Notes: generated by a model not told the origin, from the sequence alone. A stretch of DNA of 64,000 bases from Verrucomicrobia subdivision 3 bacterium UBA693 (GCA_002298785.1 DBMR01000052.1:1-64000); one strand, 5' to 3'. Counted from the stretch's first letter, positions 41,912 through 50,427 are shown. Numbers and translations are program-made.

Positions 41912-43018
41912 TCAACGGTGATGGGCCAGGAACACACCGGCCAGAATCAGGATCAGGACGCCGAGCACCGCAAAGGTGATTTTGATCCAGCTCTTGGGAT
42001 AGTGACCGGCGATCTTGCCGCTCACTCCGTTGATGATCACCTGAAATGATTTGGGACCGTAGGTGTAGCTCAATAGCCACAAGGGCACGAGAATGTGTTT
42101 GAAGGTCTGCGCGGAAAAGTCCGCCCGCACCTGCAGGTTGCGATGCGTGTCGCCCGGGACGCGCGAGGCGCACATGCTTTCGATTTCGGATTGCATGGTT
42201 TCGCGGGCGGTCTTGGCGGCGGTCAGGAGGTCAATTTGGTAACGCTCCACCACCCAGCCGGAGAGAAAGCCGGCGTTGTACGGCACCAGTTTGTCCGTGG
42301 GGAAAGGTTCGATTTTTCGCAGCAGAGTTGGCTGCACGCCCTTCGAGGCCGGCACCAGTTCGTCATCGAAAAAGTGATCCACGTTCCCCGAACTGTATTC
42401 CCAACGGATTTTTTGCACCTGCCGGGTCTTGGTCTCGCCATTGGAATCCCGATAGGTTTCGGTTACGTAATAATAGTAGCCGCTTTCGGCGGTCCAATCC
42501 GCGTGCACCTGGGCGTCAAAGGTCCAGTAAGGAATGTACAGACCTTTGATGGTGTCGGTGAGGGCGGCGGTTTTCAGGCGGTTAGGGGCAAACCAGCGGG
42601 TGCGATACCAGCGATGGGCCGAGTCCCGGACCTGGGTTTCCGTCAACTTCATCGGCAAGAGGCTTTCCGGGCGGAACGCCTCCTTGATTTCCTCGTAAGG
42701 CACCAGGGCGTTGGAGCCGCAAAAGTCGCAGCGTTGGCCCACGCGTTCCGGGTCAAAGACAGAAATGGCCTGACAGCTCTGGCAGCGGACGCTGGTCTTC
42801 TTTGCCTGCCAACCGCGGTCGGAATCGGGAATTGCTCGCAGCGCCGACACCAGGTCGTGTTCGCGAATAAGCGTATCGCCGGTGGCGCTTAACTCGGCCT
42901 GGGCGGGGGAAGTCGTCCCGCAGAACGGGCAGACGAGCGCTTTCTTGCCGGGTTCCCACCGCGCCTCGGCGCCGCAGGCGGGACAAGAGTATTTCGGTTG
43001 AGCAATCGCCTCGGGCAT
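41912..43018 (-). CDS. Zinc-ribbon protein with C-terminal membrane anchor
   Basis: A 368-residue protein with two zinc-ribbon motifs at the N-terminus (CPACG/CPFCG and CQSCQ/CDFCGS), a long middle part with many Tyr and Trp residues (YYYYVTETYRDSN, IKGLYIPYWTFDAQ) and one hydrophobic segment near the C-terminus (about residues 347-364). The layout resembles the YdjG-type membrane protein of Bacillus subtilis, encoded beside the SPFH protein YdjI and linked there to membrane stress. Here too an SPFH gene is the upstream neighbour, 11 bp away. Function beyond that analogy is unknown. Confidence 0.78.
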   Translation of the reverse strand: MPEAIAQPKYSCPACGAEARWEPGKKALVCPFCGTTSPAQAELSATGDTLIREHDLVSALRAIPDSDRGWQAKKTSVRCQSCQAISVFDPERVGQRCDFCGSNALVPYEEIKEAFRPESLLPMKLTETQVRDSAHRWYRTRWFAPNRLKTAALTDTIKGLYIPYWTFDAQVHADWTAESGYYYYVTETYRDSNGETKTRQVQKIRWEYSSGNVDHFFDDELVPASKGVQPTLLRKIEPFPTDKLVPYNAGFLSGWVVERYQIDLLTAAKTARETMQSEIESMCASRVPGDTHRNLQVRADFSAQTFKHILVPLWLLSYTYGPKSFQVIINGVSGKIAGHYPKSWIKITFAVLGVLILILAGVFLAHHR

Positions 43019-43029
43019 CGTGGCACGGG

Positions 43030-44100
43030 TTAGCTCTTTAGGAACTCATCCAGGGCCGAGCGGGTGATGCGCCATGTCGTGCCGATCTTTTTACCCTTCA
43101 GGGAACCTTCGTTCAGGGCGGAGAGGACATCGGCTTCCGATACGCCCAGGGCTTTGGCGGCATCCAGGGGACTCAGTAGTTCCGGCAACCCGGCCTGAGG
43201 CGCGGCGGCTGCGGCCGCAGCGGTTGGATTGGGGTTGGAGGTTTGCCCGGCGGCCAGGGAGGCAGCCAACTGCTGGCCCAGCGCTAAACCGGCGCCCAAC
43301 TGCGCGGCGCCACCGGCCACTCCGGCCCCTTCGCCTTTGGTCATGCTTTCGGCCATCTGAAATTTCACGTAGTCATTGAGATTGCCGACAGCAGACATGC
43401 TCGAACGCTTGTCGATGGCCTGTTCCACCTCGGGCGGCAGCGAGACGTTCTCGACGATGAAACTCGGGATCTCCAAACCATATTTGGAGGTCATGGCTGG
43501 ATTGATCAGCGGCAGGAGCGCGTCGCCCAGTTCCTGGTAACGGGAGGCCACGTCCAACACCGGCACTTTCGCGGAAGCCAGCGCATCGCTGAACACGCTC
43601 ACAATCCGGGAGCGCATGGTATCCGCGAATTCATCGAGGCGAAAATGCTGGTCAGTGCCGGCGACCTGGCTCAAAAAGAGCTTCACATCCACGATCCGGA
43701 AATCGAATGTTCCATAGGCGCGGGCGCGCACGATGCCAAAGTCCGCGTCCCGCATCATCACCGGGTTGGCGGTACCCCACTTGTTGCCCGTGAACAAGCG
43801 AGTGTTCACGAAATAGATGTCCGCTTTGAACGGCGATTCAAAGCCGTATTTCCAGCCTTTGAGCGTGGACAGGATGGGGATATTGTCGGTGGTGAGCGCC
43901 CATTTGCCGGGGCCGAAAGTGTCGCCGAACTGGCCGAGGTAGATAAACTGCGCCACCTGGGATTCGCGCACGATCAGTTGGGCGCCGCGTTTGATCTCCT
44001 TGTCCTGGTCCGGATACCGGAACGACAAAGTGTCACGGGAATCGTCCTCCCACTGGATAATCTCCAGCAGTTGGGTTTTAAGGTAATCCATCAGGCCCAT
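43030..44100 (-). CDS. SPFH/Band 7 protein with C-terminal HTH domain
   Basis: A 356-residue protein. The N-terminal half fits the YdjI/virion-core-like SPFH group: a short anchor-like start MGLMDYLKTQLLEIIQWEDD, RGAQLIVRESQVAQFIYLGQ, and GTFDFRIVDVKLFLSQVAG. A low-complexity Ala/Gly/Pro linker (about 260-305) connects to a C-terminal 50-residue segment, LLSPLDAAKALGVSEADV...ITRSALDEFL, which matches an excisionase/MerR-like helix-turn-helix domain. Related proteins more often end in a zinc ribbon. The ATG at 44100 is preferred over an earlier in-frame start because homology begins there. It is the first gene of an apparent five-gene minus-strand run. Confidence 0.82.
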   Translation of the reverse strand: MGLMDYLKTQLLEIIQWEDDSRDTLSFRYPDQDKEIKRGAQLIVRESQVAQFIYLGQFGDTFGPGKWALTTDNIPILSTLKGWKYGFESPFKADIYFVNTRLFTGNKWGTANPVMMRDADFGIVRARAYGTFDFRIVDVKLFLSQVAGTDQHFRLDEFADTMRSRIVSVFSDALASAKVPVLDVASRYQELGDALLPLINPAMTSKYGLEIPSFIVENVSLPPEVEQAIDKRSSMSAVGNLNDYVKFQMAESMTKGEGAGVAGGAAQLGAGLALGQQLAASLAAGQTSNPNPTAAAAAAAPQAGLPELLSPLDAAKALGVSEADVLSALNEGSLKGKKIGTTWRITRSALDEFLKS

Positions 44101-44160
44101 AATATTTTCTAGTTCAGTTTCGCCTACTATTCCCTGCGTTGGGGTGCCTGTGAAGTACAA

Positions 44161-44190
44161 ATTATGCATAAAAATGTAACCTCTGGTCCA
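44161..44190 (-). promoter_or_regulatory. Possible promoter for the SPFH gene run
   Basis: On the minus strand TGGACC (44190-44185) and CATAAT (44166-44161) are separated by 18 bp; the -10 matches five of six consensus bases, the -35 four. It would start transcription about 55 bases before the ATG at 44100. The divergent glycosidase gene begins at 44271. Confidence 0.35.
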
Positions 44191-44270
44191 CTGACTGTCA
44201 GGAGGAAGTTTTTTGACCCCCGGCCACCTTCTGCTAGGTTTTGTTGGATAATTCACACTGTAGCTGTCTT

Positions 44271-47200
44271 ATGAACACTCTCTCCCGAGTTGTCTTTCGG
44301 TCGCCCACGACGAATGAACTTCCACAGCAGGGGAGGTGGGGCGTCTGTCCCCGGGGGGCGGCGCTGGTGTTGGCGCTCTTCATCCTGGCGGGTTGGTCGC
44401 CGATGGTCCGAGGGGAAGCCATGTTGCAGCTTTTCAATGTGAACTGGGACGAGTTGTCACGCCGGATGCCGGAGATTGCCGAAGCAGGGTATACCAGCCT
44501 GTGGCTGCCGCCTCCCGGCAAAGCTGGCAGTGTTTATTCGGTTGGCTACGATGTGTTCGATCCGTTCGACCTGGGGGATTTGAACCAGCGCGGCACTGTG
44601 CGCACTAAATACGGGTCGAAAGCGGAACTGTTGCGGGCGGTGGAGATCGCGCATCGGTTTGGTCTGCGCGTTTACTTCGACAACATCATGAACCACCGCG
44701 GCTTTGATGTGCCGGGCTACAACGCCACCACGCCGACCAATCTCTACCCGGGGCTGTGTCCGCAGGATTTTCACGTGCAAAAGTTGGCGAGCGGATTCCA
44801 TGTGAATTGGCCGGACATCAGCGACTGGGGAAATTTGTGGGAGATTCAGAACCGTCCGTTGTCGGGTCTGCTGGATCTGGCGAACGAGCCGGGGACGTTG
44901 AATCTCAACTATGGTGCGGTGCAGGGAGGGACTATCACCAAGCCGGTGTATGTTCGGCAGCCGAATCATCGGGAATATTACATGGACTCGAAACTGCCGG
45001 TGATCAGCGGGCCGTGGCACCCATTCAACGGACAAAGTGGAGAACCAGTGGCTGAGGACGTGAACGCCTACCTGATTCGAGCCGTGATGTGGCTGCTGAA
45101 TGAAACCAAGTGCGACGGTTTCCGGCTCGATGCGGTCAAACACACTCCTTCGGGATTTTTCGGGGCCACCAGCGCGACGCCGGACGGTTATACGGGAGGG
45201 ATCCAGACCATGTTCGATTACGTGCATGGTTACGGGGCAAATGTGCTGGGCAACGGTTACGAGGAAGCCGATGACAACCGCAACAGTTGCTATGACACCG
45301 AGGCGCCCCGCAATGATGCCATGCTTTTTGGCGAGCATTTAGGGGAGCCGCCGACCTTTCAGGAGTATCTCGACCGCGGGATGCGACTCTTGAACGCGCC
45401 GTATCACCAGCAGCTCAACAATATCCTGGGCAATCCGGGAGCCTCCCTTTCGGGATTGGACCAGCGGGATTACCGGCCGTATCCCAACGCGTTTACGGGC
45501 AGCCAGAGCGTGATGTTCGCCCAAAGCCATGACGACGGCTATGCCGTCCACCGGGAGCTGCACCACGCTTACAACTTCGCGCGGGAGGGCTTGCCCTCGA
45601 TTTATTCCGAGGGTTACAACTTCGCCACCGCCGGTCCCGGGGAACAGCCTTTTCCGCGCACGGCAAACGCCCCGTTTCTGGGCCAGTTTGGCGACAACAA
45701 AATGCCGGATCTCGCCTGGTTGCATGAGCAACTCTCGCGCGGTGGTACTCGCTCGCGGTGGAGCGACGCGGATATCGTGGCGTTCGAGCGCTACGATTAC
45801 CGCGAAGCCTCCAGTCCTTATACGAACCCCGACGCCACAGTGTTGCTCTTCGCCATGAACGACAATTATGGGAATCCGGGCGACATCAGTTTCGATGACG
45901 GCGTGGCGCAAAACGATGATGGCATGCCGACGACCTGCTATCCGGTCGTCAATTCCCGCGGGGTGGGTTTGGTGGTCGGTTTCCCCCCAGGGTCGGTGAT
46001 TGTGCAGTTGGCTGACAGTCCGGGGAAGGAACGGGCTTGCGCGCGGCTGCTGGTGCGGCAGGCGACACAAAATCTGGACGAAGCACGGGCGACCGCCTTC
46101 GACCCCAATCCGGTAAATCGTAAAGTGTATGTCGGCGGTCAATCGCTGGCTCCGGGCGGCGGCGCCATCGAATTCAAGATTCCGAGCGGCGGCTATGTTT
46201 ACTATGGGTATCAATGGCCGGAGGCGAGCCGTGTGGCGGGACGCGCGGCGATAACGTTCCTGCAACAGGGCATCGAGGCGCCGCAGTTGCGCGTCATTCG
46301 ACATGACGGCGTGAACGGTGATCCGGCCTTCAATCCACTGTATCCCTTCAAAATGCGCGGCAGCGTGGGACCGGACGGCGAGGTCATTGGTGGCCAAAAC
46401 GTCTCGAATCTGAGCTATGCCATCGACGTGCCGGTGTTGACGAACGGGATTTTAGACATGGTGATCGCGGCTGATGCTTCGGCTTCGAACGTCTTGTTGA
46501 AGCTGGACGGAGGGATGGATGTGAACAGTCAAATGGCCCTGGGCCCGCTCGCTGGCTCCGACCGGAGAGATAATCAGCCAGGCTATGCAACGGATGTCTT
46601 TCTCGGTTATGAAGCCACCGCGTTTGCCGGGCGATACGGGCCGGAGAAATTTGTGGCGGTCGAAGTTCTGCGGAACAACGTGACCTCGGACGGCGCCGAA
46701 ACTTATTATTACACCGTCGGTGGCACCGATCAGATTGTTAACGGCGGCGGCAACGGAGTTGGAGTGACGGACGCCACTCCGGACTGGGTGTGGCATTCGC
46801 CGAGTGCGGGCGTCAATGTGATCGACGGACCGGCGACGCAACGATGGCCGCTGTCACCGCTGGCTGGTCAATCGGTCGATTTATGGGCCAAGGTAGGATA
46901 CGAATTTCAGGCCAGCCGCGGTTATGTTTACTACACGACGGATGGATCGAATCCGGAGGGTGCCTACGGCGTGGGGCGGGGTAGCACCCGCGTGGCGCCC
47001 GCGTCTTGGGCCGGCGATGATCTGACTGATCCAACGATCGACTGGTGGAAAGCGACCATTCCCGCCGTCGATAATGTCAGCGGACACCAAATCCGGTACA
47101 AGCTGGCGTTTTTTGACGATTCCGCGCCGGTGATTTCGGATGCGTCCATGTCCAAGGGGTATGGGCTGAGCCGGTTCGTGATCACGAATTTCAATCCAGG

Positions 47201-48356
47201 CACGGTCCAAGTATGGTTGCATAACGATTTGAACACGAATTCGACGGCAACGGGTTTAAGCGAGGGCTTTCACATCGCGCGAGCGCGAGTCTTCTTGCCC
47301 CGGCCCGGTAAAGCCAGCGTCTACAACACCTTTTCGCAGACTTTCTATTACGATGCACAACCGCCGGAAGGTATCGTGGCCTACCCGACCGCCGACGGTG
47401 AAGTCTTGAACGGGTCGACTTACACGGCGGTTATCCGTGCGGACGCCACGGTTACCAGGGTGGAATTCAATATCGTGGATTCCGTCAGCAGTAATGACGA
47501 CACTATTACTGGGCAGGCCAATGGGAACGGATTCACGAACGGTGTGCCGCGCTTTGTGAGTGCCAGTGCGGTAACTCCTGATTCGGCGCTGGATCAGCAA
47601 TTTCCGAAATTACCGCGAGAGTTCCGTTTTAATTATCCCTCGGTGCCTTCAAGTGGTTCTGCGACCATTACGGTGCGCTTGTATGAAGACACTTCGCTTC
47701 TGGTGCCCGGCCGGATTACCACACTGGTGCGAACCGTCCAAACCCAGGCCCCGGCGTCGGTGTTGAACCTGGTGCAGCCTGGTCCGCCCGGCGCCATCCT
47801 GACTGTGACCACCAATGGAACGGTGACGGTACAGGCCTGTTTCACGAGCGGTCTGGCGGGTAGCGAAACCGACCGGTTCAGTGTTTTGATTAACGGGATA
47901 TTGCAGCCGCGAACGGCTTACTTGCTGCGTCCCTCCGGTTGCGCCACTGGTTTGCGGACGCTCTATTACATTTGGACTCCTACGCAGCCGGGCACAAATT
48001 CGCTTCAGGTGATTTACACCAACAATCTGGTGCTTTCCGATAGTCGGGAGGTGGTGATTTGTCGCCCGGGCGATTCCGACCTTGATGGCATGACGGATTT
48101 TCAGGAGATCATCGCTGGAACAAATCCCTATGACTCCAACTCGGTGTTGCGCATCACCGGGTTGGAGAATGGGAATCAAACTTTGGTGTGGCCGGGCGTC
48201 TCCAACATTTTTTACCAGGTGTTGTCCACGACCAATCTTAGTCAGCCCTTCGTGCCGGTCAGTGGCCGATTACCGGGCAACGGTGGCTCGATGTTTTATT
48301 ATGACGCAACACCCAACTTGCAGGGTAAATATTACCGGGTGCAGGTAGTTCCCTGA
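44271..48356 (+). CDS. Large secreted alpha-amylase-family (GH13) protein
   Basis: A 1361-residue exported protein: signal peptide (about 1-49, with an unusually long polar N-terminus), then a GH13-type TIM barrel. Conserved regions are DNIMNH (137-142), DGFRLDAVKH with the nucleophile D287, the acid/base glutamate in MLFGEHLGE (E355) and the third acid in QSHDDG (H420/D421). This suggests an active alpha-glucan hydrolase or transferase, but specificity is unclear. Long C-terminal modules (about 600-1260) are beta-rich with no domain that I can name. The end carries GDSDLDGMTDFQEIIAGTNP, a calcium-binding thrombospondin type 3-like repeat, then a beta-rich tail. The protein is probably cell-surface or extracellular. 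Confidence 0.85.
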   Translation: MNTLSRVVFRSPTTNELPQQGRWGVCPRGAALVLALFILAGWSPMVRGEAMLQLFNVNWDELSRRMPEIAEAGYTSLWLPPPGKAGSVYSVGYDVFDPFDLGDLNQRGTVRTKYGSKAELLRAVEIAHRFGLRVYFDNIMNHRGFDVPGYNATTPTNLYPGLCPQDFHVQKLASGFHVNWPDISDWGNLWEIQNRPLSGLLDLANEPGTLNLNYGAVQGGTITKPVYVRQPNHREYYMDSKLPVISGPWHPFNGQSGEPVAEDVNAYLIRAVMWLLNETKCDGFRLDAVKHTPSGFFGATSATPDGYTGGIQTMFDYVHGYGANVLGNGYEEADDNRNSCYDTEAPRNDAMLFGEHLGEPPTFQEYLDRGMRLLNAPYHQQLNNILGNPGASLSGLDQRDYRPYPNAFTGSQSVMFAQSHDDGYAVHRELHHAYNFAREGLPSIYSEGYNFATAGPGEQPFPRTANAPFLGQFGDNKMPDLAWLHEQLSRGGTRSRWSDADIVAFERYDYREASSPYTNPDATVLLFAMNDNYGNPGDISFDDGVAQNDDGMPTTCYPVVNSRGVGLVVGFPPGSVIVQLADSPGKERACARLLVRQATQNLDEARATAFDPNPVNRKVYVGGQSLAPGGGAIEFKIPSGGYVYYGYQWPEASRVAGRAAITFLQQGIEAPQLRVIRHDGVNGDPAFNPLYPFKMRGSVGPDGEVIGGQNVSNLSYAIDVPVLTNGILDMVIAADASASNVLLKLDGGMDVNSQMALGPLAGSDRRDNQPGYATDVFLGYEATAFAGRYGPEKFVAVEVLRNNVTSDGAETYYYTVGGTDQIVNGGGNGVGVTDATPDWVWHSPSAGVNVIDGPATQRWPLSPLAGQSVDLWAKVGYEFQASRGYVYYTTDGSNPEGAYGVGRGSTRVAPASWAGDDLTDPTIDWWKATIPAVDNVSGHQIRYKLAFFDDSAPVISDASMSKGYGLSRFVITNFNPGTVQVWLHNDLNTNSTATGLSEGFHIARARVFLPRPGKASVYNTFSQTFYYDAQPPEGIVAYPTADGEVLNGSTYTAVIRADATVTRVEFNIVDSVSSNDDTITGQANGNGFTNGVPRFVSASAVTPDSALDQQFPKLPREFRFNYPSVPSSGSATITVRLYEDTSLLVPGRITTLVRTVQTQAPASVLNLVQPGPPGAILTVTTNGTVTVQACFTSGLAGSETDRFSVLINGILQPRTAYLLRPSGCATGLRTLYYIWTPTQPGTNSLQVIYTNNLVLSDSREVVICRPGDSDLDGMTDFQEIIAGTNPYDSNSVLRITGLENGNQTLVWPGVSNIFYQVLSTTNLSQPFVPVSGRLPGNGGSMFYYDATPNLQGKYYRVQVVP

Positions 48357-48965
48357 TTACTGATCCAAGGCGCGCCAAAAGTACCAGGCAGCCGTGCTGC
48401 GATGGGGTCGCCACCGTTCCCCGGCGGTGTGCAACTCGGCAGGTTTGGGGAGCGATTTCATTCCGTACGTCAGTTGGAACCCCTTTTGCACGCCGTAATC
48501 GGTGGTTGGCAACACGTCCGGCCGGCCCAGAGTAAAAATCAGCAACATGTGAACCGTCCACGGCCCCACGCCGCGCAATTGGGTGAGTTGCTCGACAATT
48601 TCGTCGTCGCTCAAGCGCTCGATGGCGCGGCGATCAGGCACGAGTCCGGCCACCGATTTGGCTGCGATATCTTTGACCGCGCGGATTTTTGAGCGGGACA
48701 ATCCCGCACCGCGCAGATGGTCTTCGGAAATGGCTAATAATTTGTCTGCGGGAGGGAAAGCGCATCCCGGAAACAAGGCTTTGACCCGGCCAAGGATGGT
48801 GGCGGCGGCCTTTCCGTTCAGTTGTTGATAAGCGATGGATTGCACCAGTGCTTCATAAGGGCTGCGTCGAGCTTGAGGTTTGAGGGTGCAGGGCCCGACC
48901 CGTTTGATCAGGGCCGCGAGCTTTTTATCGGCGCGAGAAAGGTGTTCGAGAGCTTCGGCTGTCAT
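48357..48965 (-). CDS. DNA-3-methyladenine glycosylase (AlkA-like, HhH-GPD)
   Basis: Base-excision repair glycosylase of the HhH-GPD superfamily that removes alkylated purines. The helix-hairpin-helix motif is LTQLRGVGPWTVHML, and the catalytic aspartate is D156 in LPTTDYGVQKG. The N-terminal YEALVQSIAYQQLNGKAA segment is characteristic. At 202 residues it is the short form lacking the N-terminal AlkA domain. Its ATG overlaps the stop of the preceding gene in the same direction (ATGA), so it is the last gene of a three-gene overlapping set. Confidence 0.92.
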   Translation of the reverse strand: MTAEALEHLSRADKKLAALIKRVGPCTLKPQARRSPYEALVQSIAYQQLNGKAAATILGRVKALFPGCAFPPADKLLAISEDHLRGAGLSRSKIRAVKDIAAKSVAGLVPDRRAIERLSDDEIVEQLTQLRGVGPWTVHMLLIFTLGRPDVLPTTDYGVQKGFQLTYGMKSLPKPAELHTAGERWRPHRSTAAWYFWRALDQ

Positions 48966-49468
48966 TCGGGGTGCTGGAGGAGAGTCAGGGTTTCGATGGT
49001 CTGTACTTCAACGATCAGCCATTCGCCGTCGACTTTTTGGAAGGTAAACCTGAGCTCCTGGATGTAATCGTCGCGATCGCCGGTGACCCGAACCCGGGCG
49101 GTAAGGAGAGCGGTAGCTGAAGCGCCGTCCCGTGCGAGTTGAACGGTGACGTCCAGAAAATCCACCTGCAATCCTCTTAACGATTGTCGGGTGGCCGCGA
49201 CCGCTTTCATCACTTCATCCCGGCCGCTTACGGTGGCGTTGTGGCGCCCGGGCAAATTGACGGTTACCTCGACGGCCGGGCTGCAAAAGCTGGAGAGTTT
49301 TTGGGCGTTGTAGAGTTTGGCCAGGGGCGCTTCCTCCCCCTGGAAGGAGGCGACTTTGGCCAGCTCCTTTAATCGATCCTGGATGATCTTTTCCGGGGTC
49401 GGATGCAGCCAGAAGTATCCCGCGTAAATGAGCGCCCCCAACGCCAGCAAGACGGCGAGTTTCTTCAT
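48962..49468 (-). CDS. NTF2-like protein with N-terminal membrane anchor
   Basis: A 168-residue protein with an N-terminal hydrophobic segment (about residues 4-20) and a region with the alpha/beta pattern of NTF2-like domains: PEKIIQDRLKELAKVASF, VSGRDEVMKAVAATRQS and ELRFTFQKVDGEWLIVEVQTIE. It is a secreted or inner-membrane-anchored protein of unknown role. Its gene overlaps both neighbours (ATGA on each side), which indicates co-translation with signal peptidase 2 and the glycosylase, although no functional link is known. Confidence 0.75.
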   Translation of the reverse strand: MKKLAVLLALGALIYAGYFWLHPTPEKIIQDRLKELAKVASFQGEEAPLAKLYNAQKLSSFCSPAVEVTVNLPGRHNATVSGRDEVMKAVAATRQSLRGLQVDFLDVTVQLARDGASATALLTARVRVTGDRDDYIQELRFTFQKVDGEWLIVEVQTIETLTLLQHPE

Positions 49469-49983
49469 AGCACGACTTTGCCGACGATACGTTGCCGCGT
49501 GGCGACGCCCTGCTTATGCAAGAGGGCAGGCATGGAGCGGTTATCGCCCACCACGTAGAACTCGTCCGGTCCGAGCTTGCGGGGCGCCAAAGTCCAATCA
49601 CACGGCAACGCCAGCCAGGGTTCGAACACCGGGTGGCCGTCTACGACGAGGTGACCATCCTGGAATTCGATGGTCTCCCCGGGTAACCCAACGACGCGCT
49701 TAAGATACATGATGCTGATGCCGGCGGTGCGAACCGAGACCACGTCGCCGCGTCGAGGCGGGTGCGTTACATACGCGAGGCGATTGACCAGATTGAAGCC
49801 CTTGTCCCGGTAGGTCGGCAGCATGCTGATGCCTTCCACTCGAATCGGTAGCAAAAACAGGCGAAACCCAACCGCACAGACGGTTGCTAACACCAACGCG
49901 CGCAACAACGTCCGCTTGGGATTCCTGCCGATTAATATTATTTGGAGCCATCCTGGCTTCCGAACGGTTTGGTCCGTTTCCAT
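49465..49983 (-). CDS. lepB: Signal peptidase I (second paralogue)
   Basis: A 172-residue signal peptidase from the ATG at 49983. Catalytic serine S53 in EGISMLPTY and lysine K95 in YLKRVVGLPGE are both present, with GDNRSMP near the C-terminus, so the core appears functional. It has a single membrane anchor (about residues 26-45). The signature after GDNR is shorter and lacks the SADSR sequence of the first paralogue. An upstream in-frame start at 50046 would add 21 residues. It is the first gene of an overlapping three-gene set. Confidence 0.92.
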   Translation of the reverse strand: METDQTVRKPGWLQIILIGRNPKRTLLRALVLATVCAVGFRLFLLPIRVEGISMLPTYRDKGFNLVNRLAYVTHPPRRGDVVSVRTAGISIMYLKRVVGLPGETIEFQDGHLVVDGHPVFEPWLALPCDWTLAPRKLGPDEFYVVGDNRSMPALLHKQGVATRQRIVGKVVL

Positions 49984-50112
49984 ACTCGAACCCGCGCCGG
50001 GCGGGACTACTTGCGATACTCTCCTGCGGTGAACGGGTTTCGTCAATCCTGGACCCGCAAAGGGTGGCGGGCTCCGTACAATTCCGCCCCTCTGATTGCG
50101 TAGTCCCTCCGA

Positions 50113-50140
50113 TTGCGTGGGCGGGATAGTGGGTTATCTT
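50113..50140 (+). promoter_or_regulatory. Possible promoter for the 50 kb leader
   Basis: TTGCGT at 50113-50118 and TATCTT at 50135-50140 with a 16-bp spacer. Each matches three to four of six consensus bases. Weak pattern; transcription would begin near 50147. Confidence 0.3.
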
Positions 50141-50146
50141 ATCGGT

Positions 50147-50257
50147 GGGGCAGGGCGGTTATGTTGGTTCCCGTCCGCACAGTTACTGGAGGAAATTTCC
50201 CACAGGAAACTGGCTCCAAAAGACCCGTGGGTATCGTTCTGCGGGTCTTTGTTTTTG
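50147..50257 (+). ncRNA. Candidate leader RNA or small RNA (~110 nt)
   Basis: The stretch ends in an intrinsic-terminator-like hairpin, with no coding gene ahead of it on the plus strand. CAGTT pairs with AACTG around 50180-50211. The segment shares TTGGTTC and CCAAAAGA with the small RNA at 21687-21844. The 5' boundary is a guess from a weak promoter. Confidence 0.35.
50219..50257 (+). terminator. Intrinsic terminator upstream of a small ORF
   Basis: AAAGACCCG at 50219-50227 pairs with CGGGTCTTT at 50242-50250 (9 bp, 14-base loop), followed by GTTTTTG. It lies 9 bp before the ATG of the 38-residue ORF, which fits attenuation or the 3' end of a short RNA. Confidence 0.6.
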
Positions 50258-50265
50258 CAGAAAGT

Positions 50266-50382
50266 ATGGGACATTCAGATGTGCTCGCGGCAATCACCAT
50301 CGAAACGGTGTTGGGAATCATGGTTGCGCTGAACCTGATCGGGATGACCTTCGCCGCTTACGTGTTTATGCGACGGAAATGA
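50266..50382 (+). CDS. Tiny single-helix membrane protein (38 aa)
   Basis: An ORF of 38 residues with a hydrophobic stretch from about residue 12 to 34 and a basic end MRRK, i.e. a textbook single-pass topology. It follows the terminator-like hairpin directly and ends 45 bp from the convergent PQQ-fusion gene. There is no family assignment. Small membrane proteins of this size exist in many bacteria, but short hydrophobic frames can also arise by chance. Confidence 0.4.
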   Translation: MGHSDVLAAITIETVLGIMVALNLIGMTFAAYVFMRRK

Positions 50383-50427
50383 ACCGGTTCGCCTGGGAGT
50401 CATGCCTGCCGGCGGAATCTGGAGGCT

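Larger units (their letters stand above)
50047..50265 (+). other. Leader region with possible promoter and terminator
   Basis: No coding sequence on the plus strand starts before 50266. The stretch holds the possible promoter at 50113-50140, the candidate transcript and the terminator hairpin, so it could be a leader with an attenuator for the small ORF that follows, or a small RNA. The promoter of the minus-strand signal peptidase gene should also be here. Confidence 0.45.

Noticed and set aside
45339..46397. Long open frame opposite the GH13 gene
   Set aside because: Antisense to a supported gene, with Arg/His-rich composition and no motif.
50150..50257. Signal recognition particle (4.5S) RNA, because of a GTTGGTTCCC-like 5' segment
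   Set aside because: The conserved GGAAG tetraloop and AGCAGCC internal-loop sequence of SRP RNA are absent.
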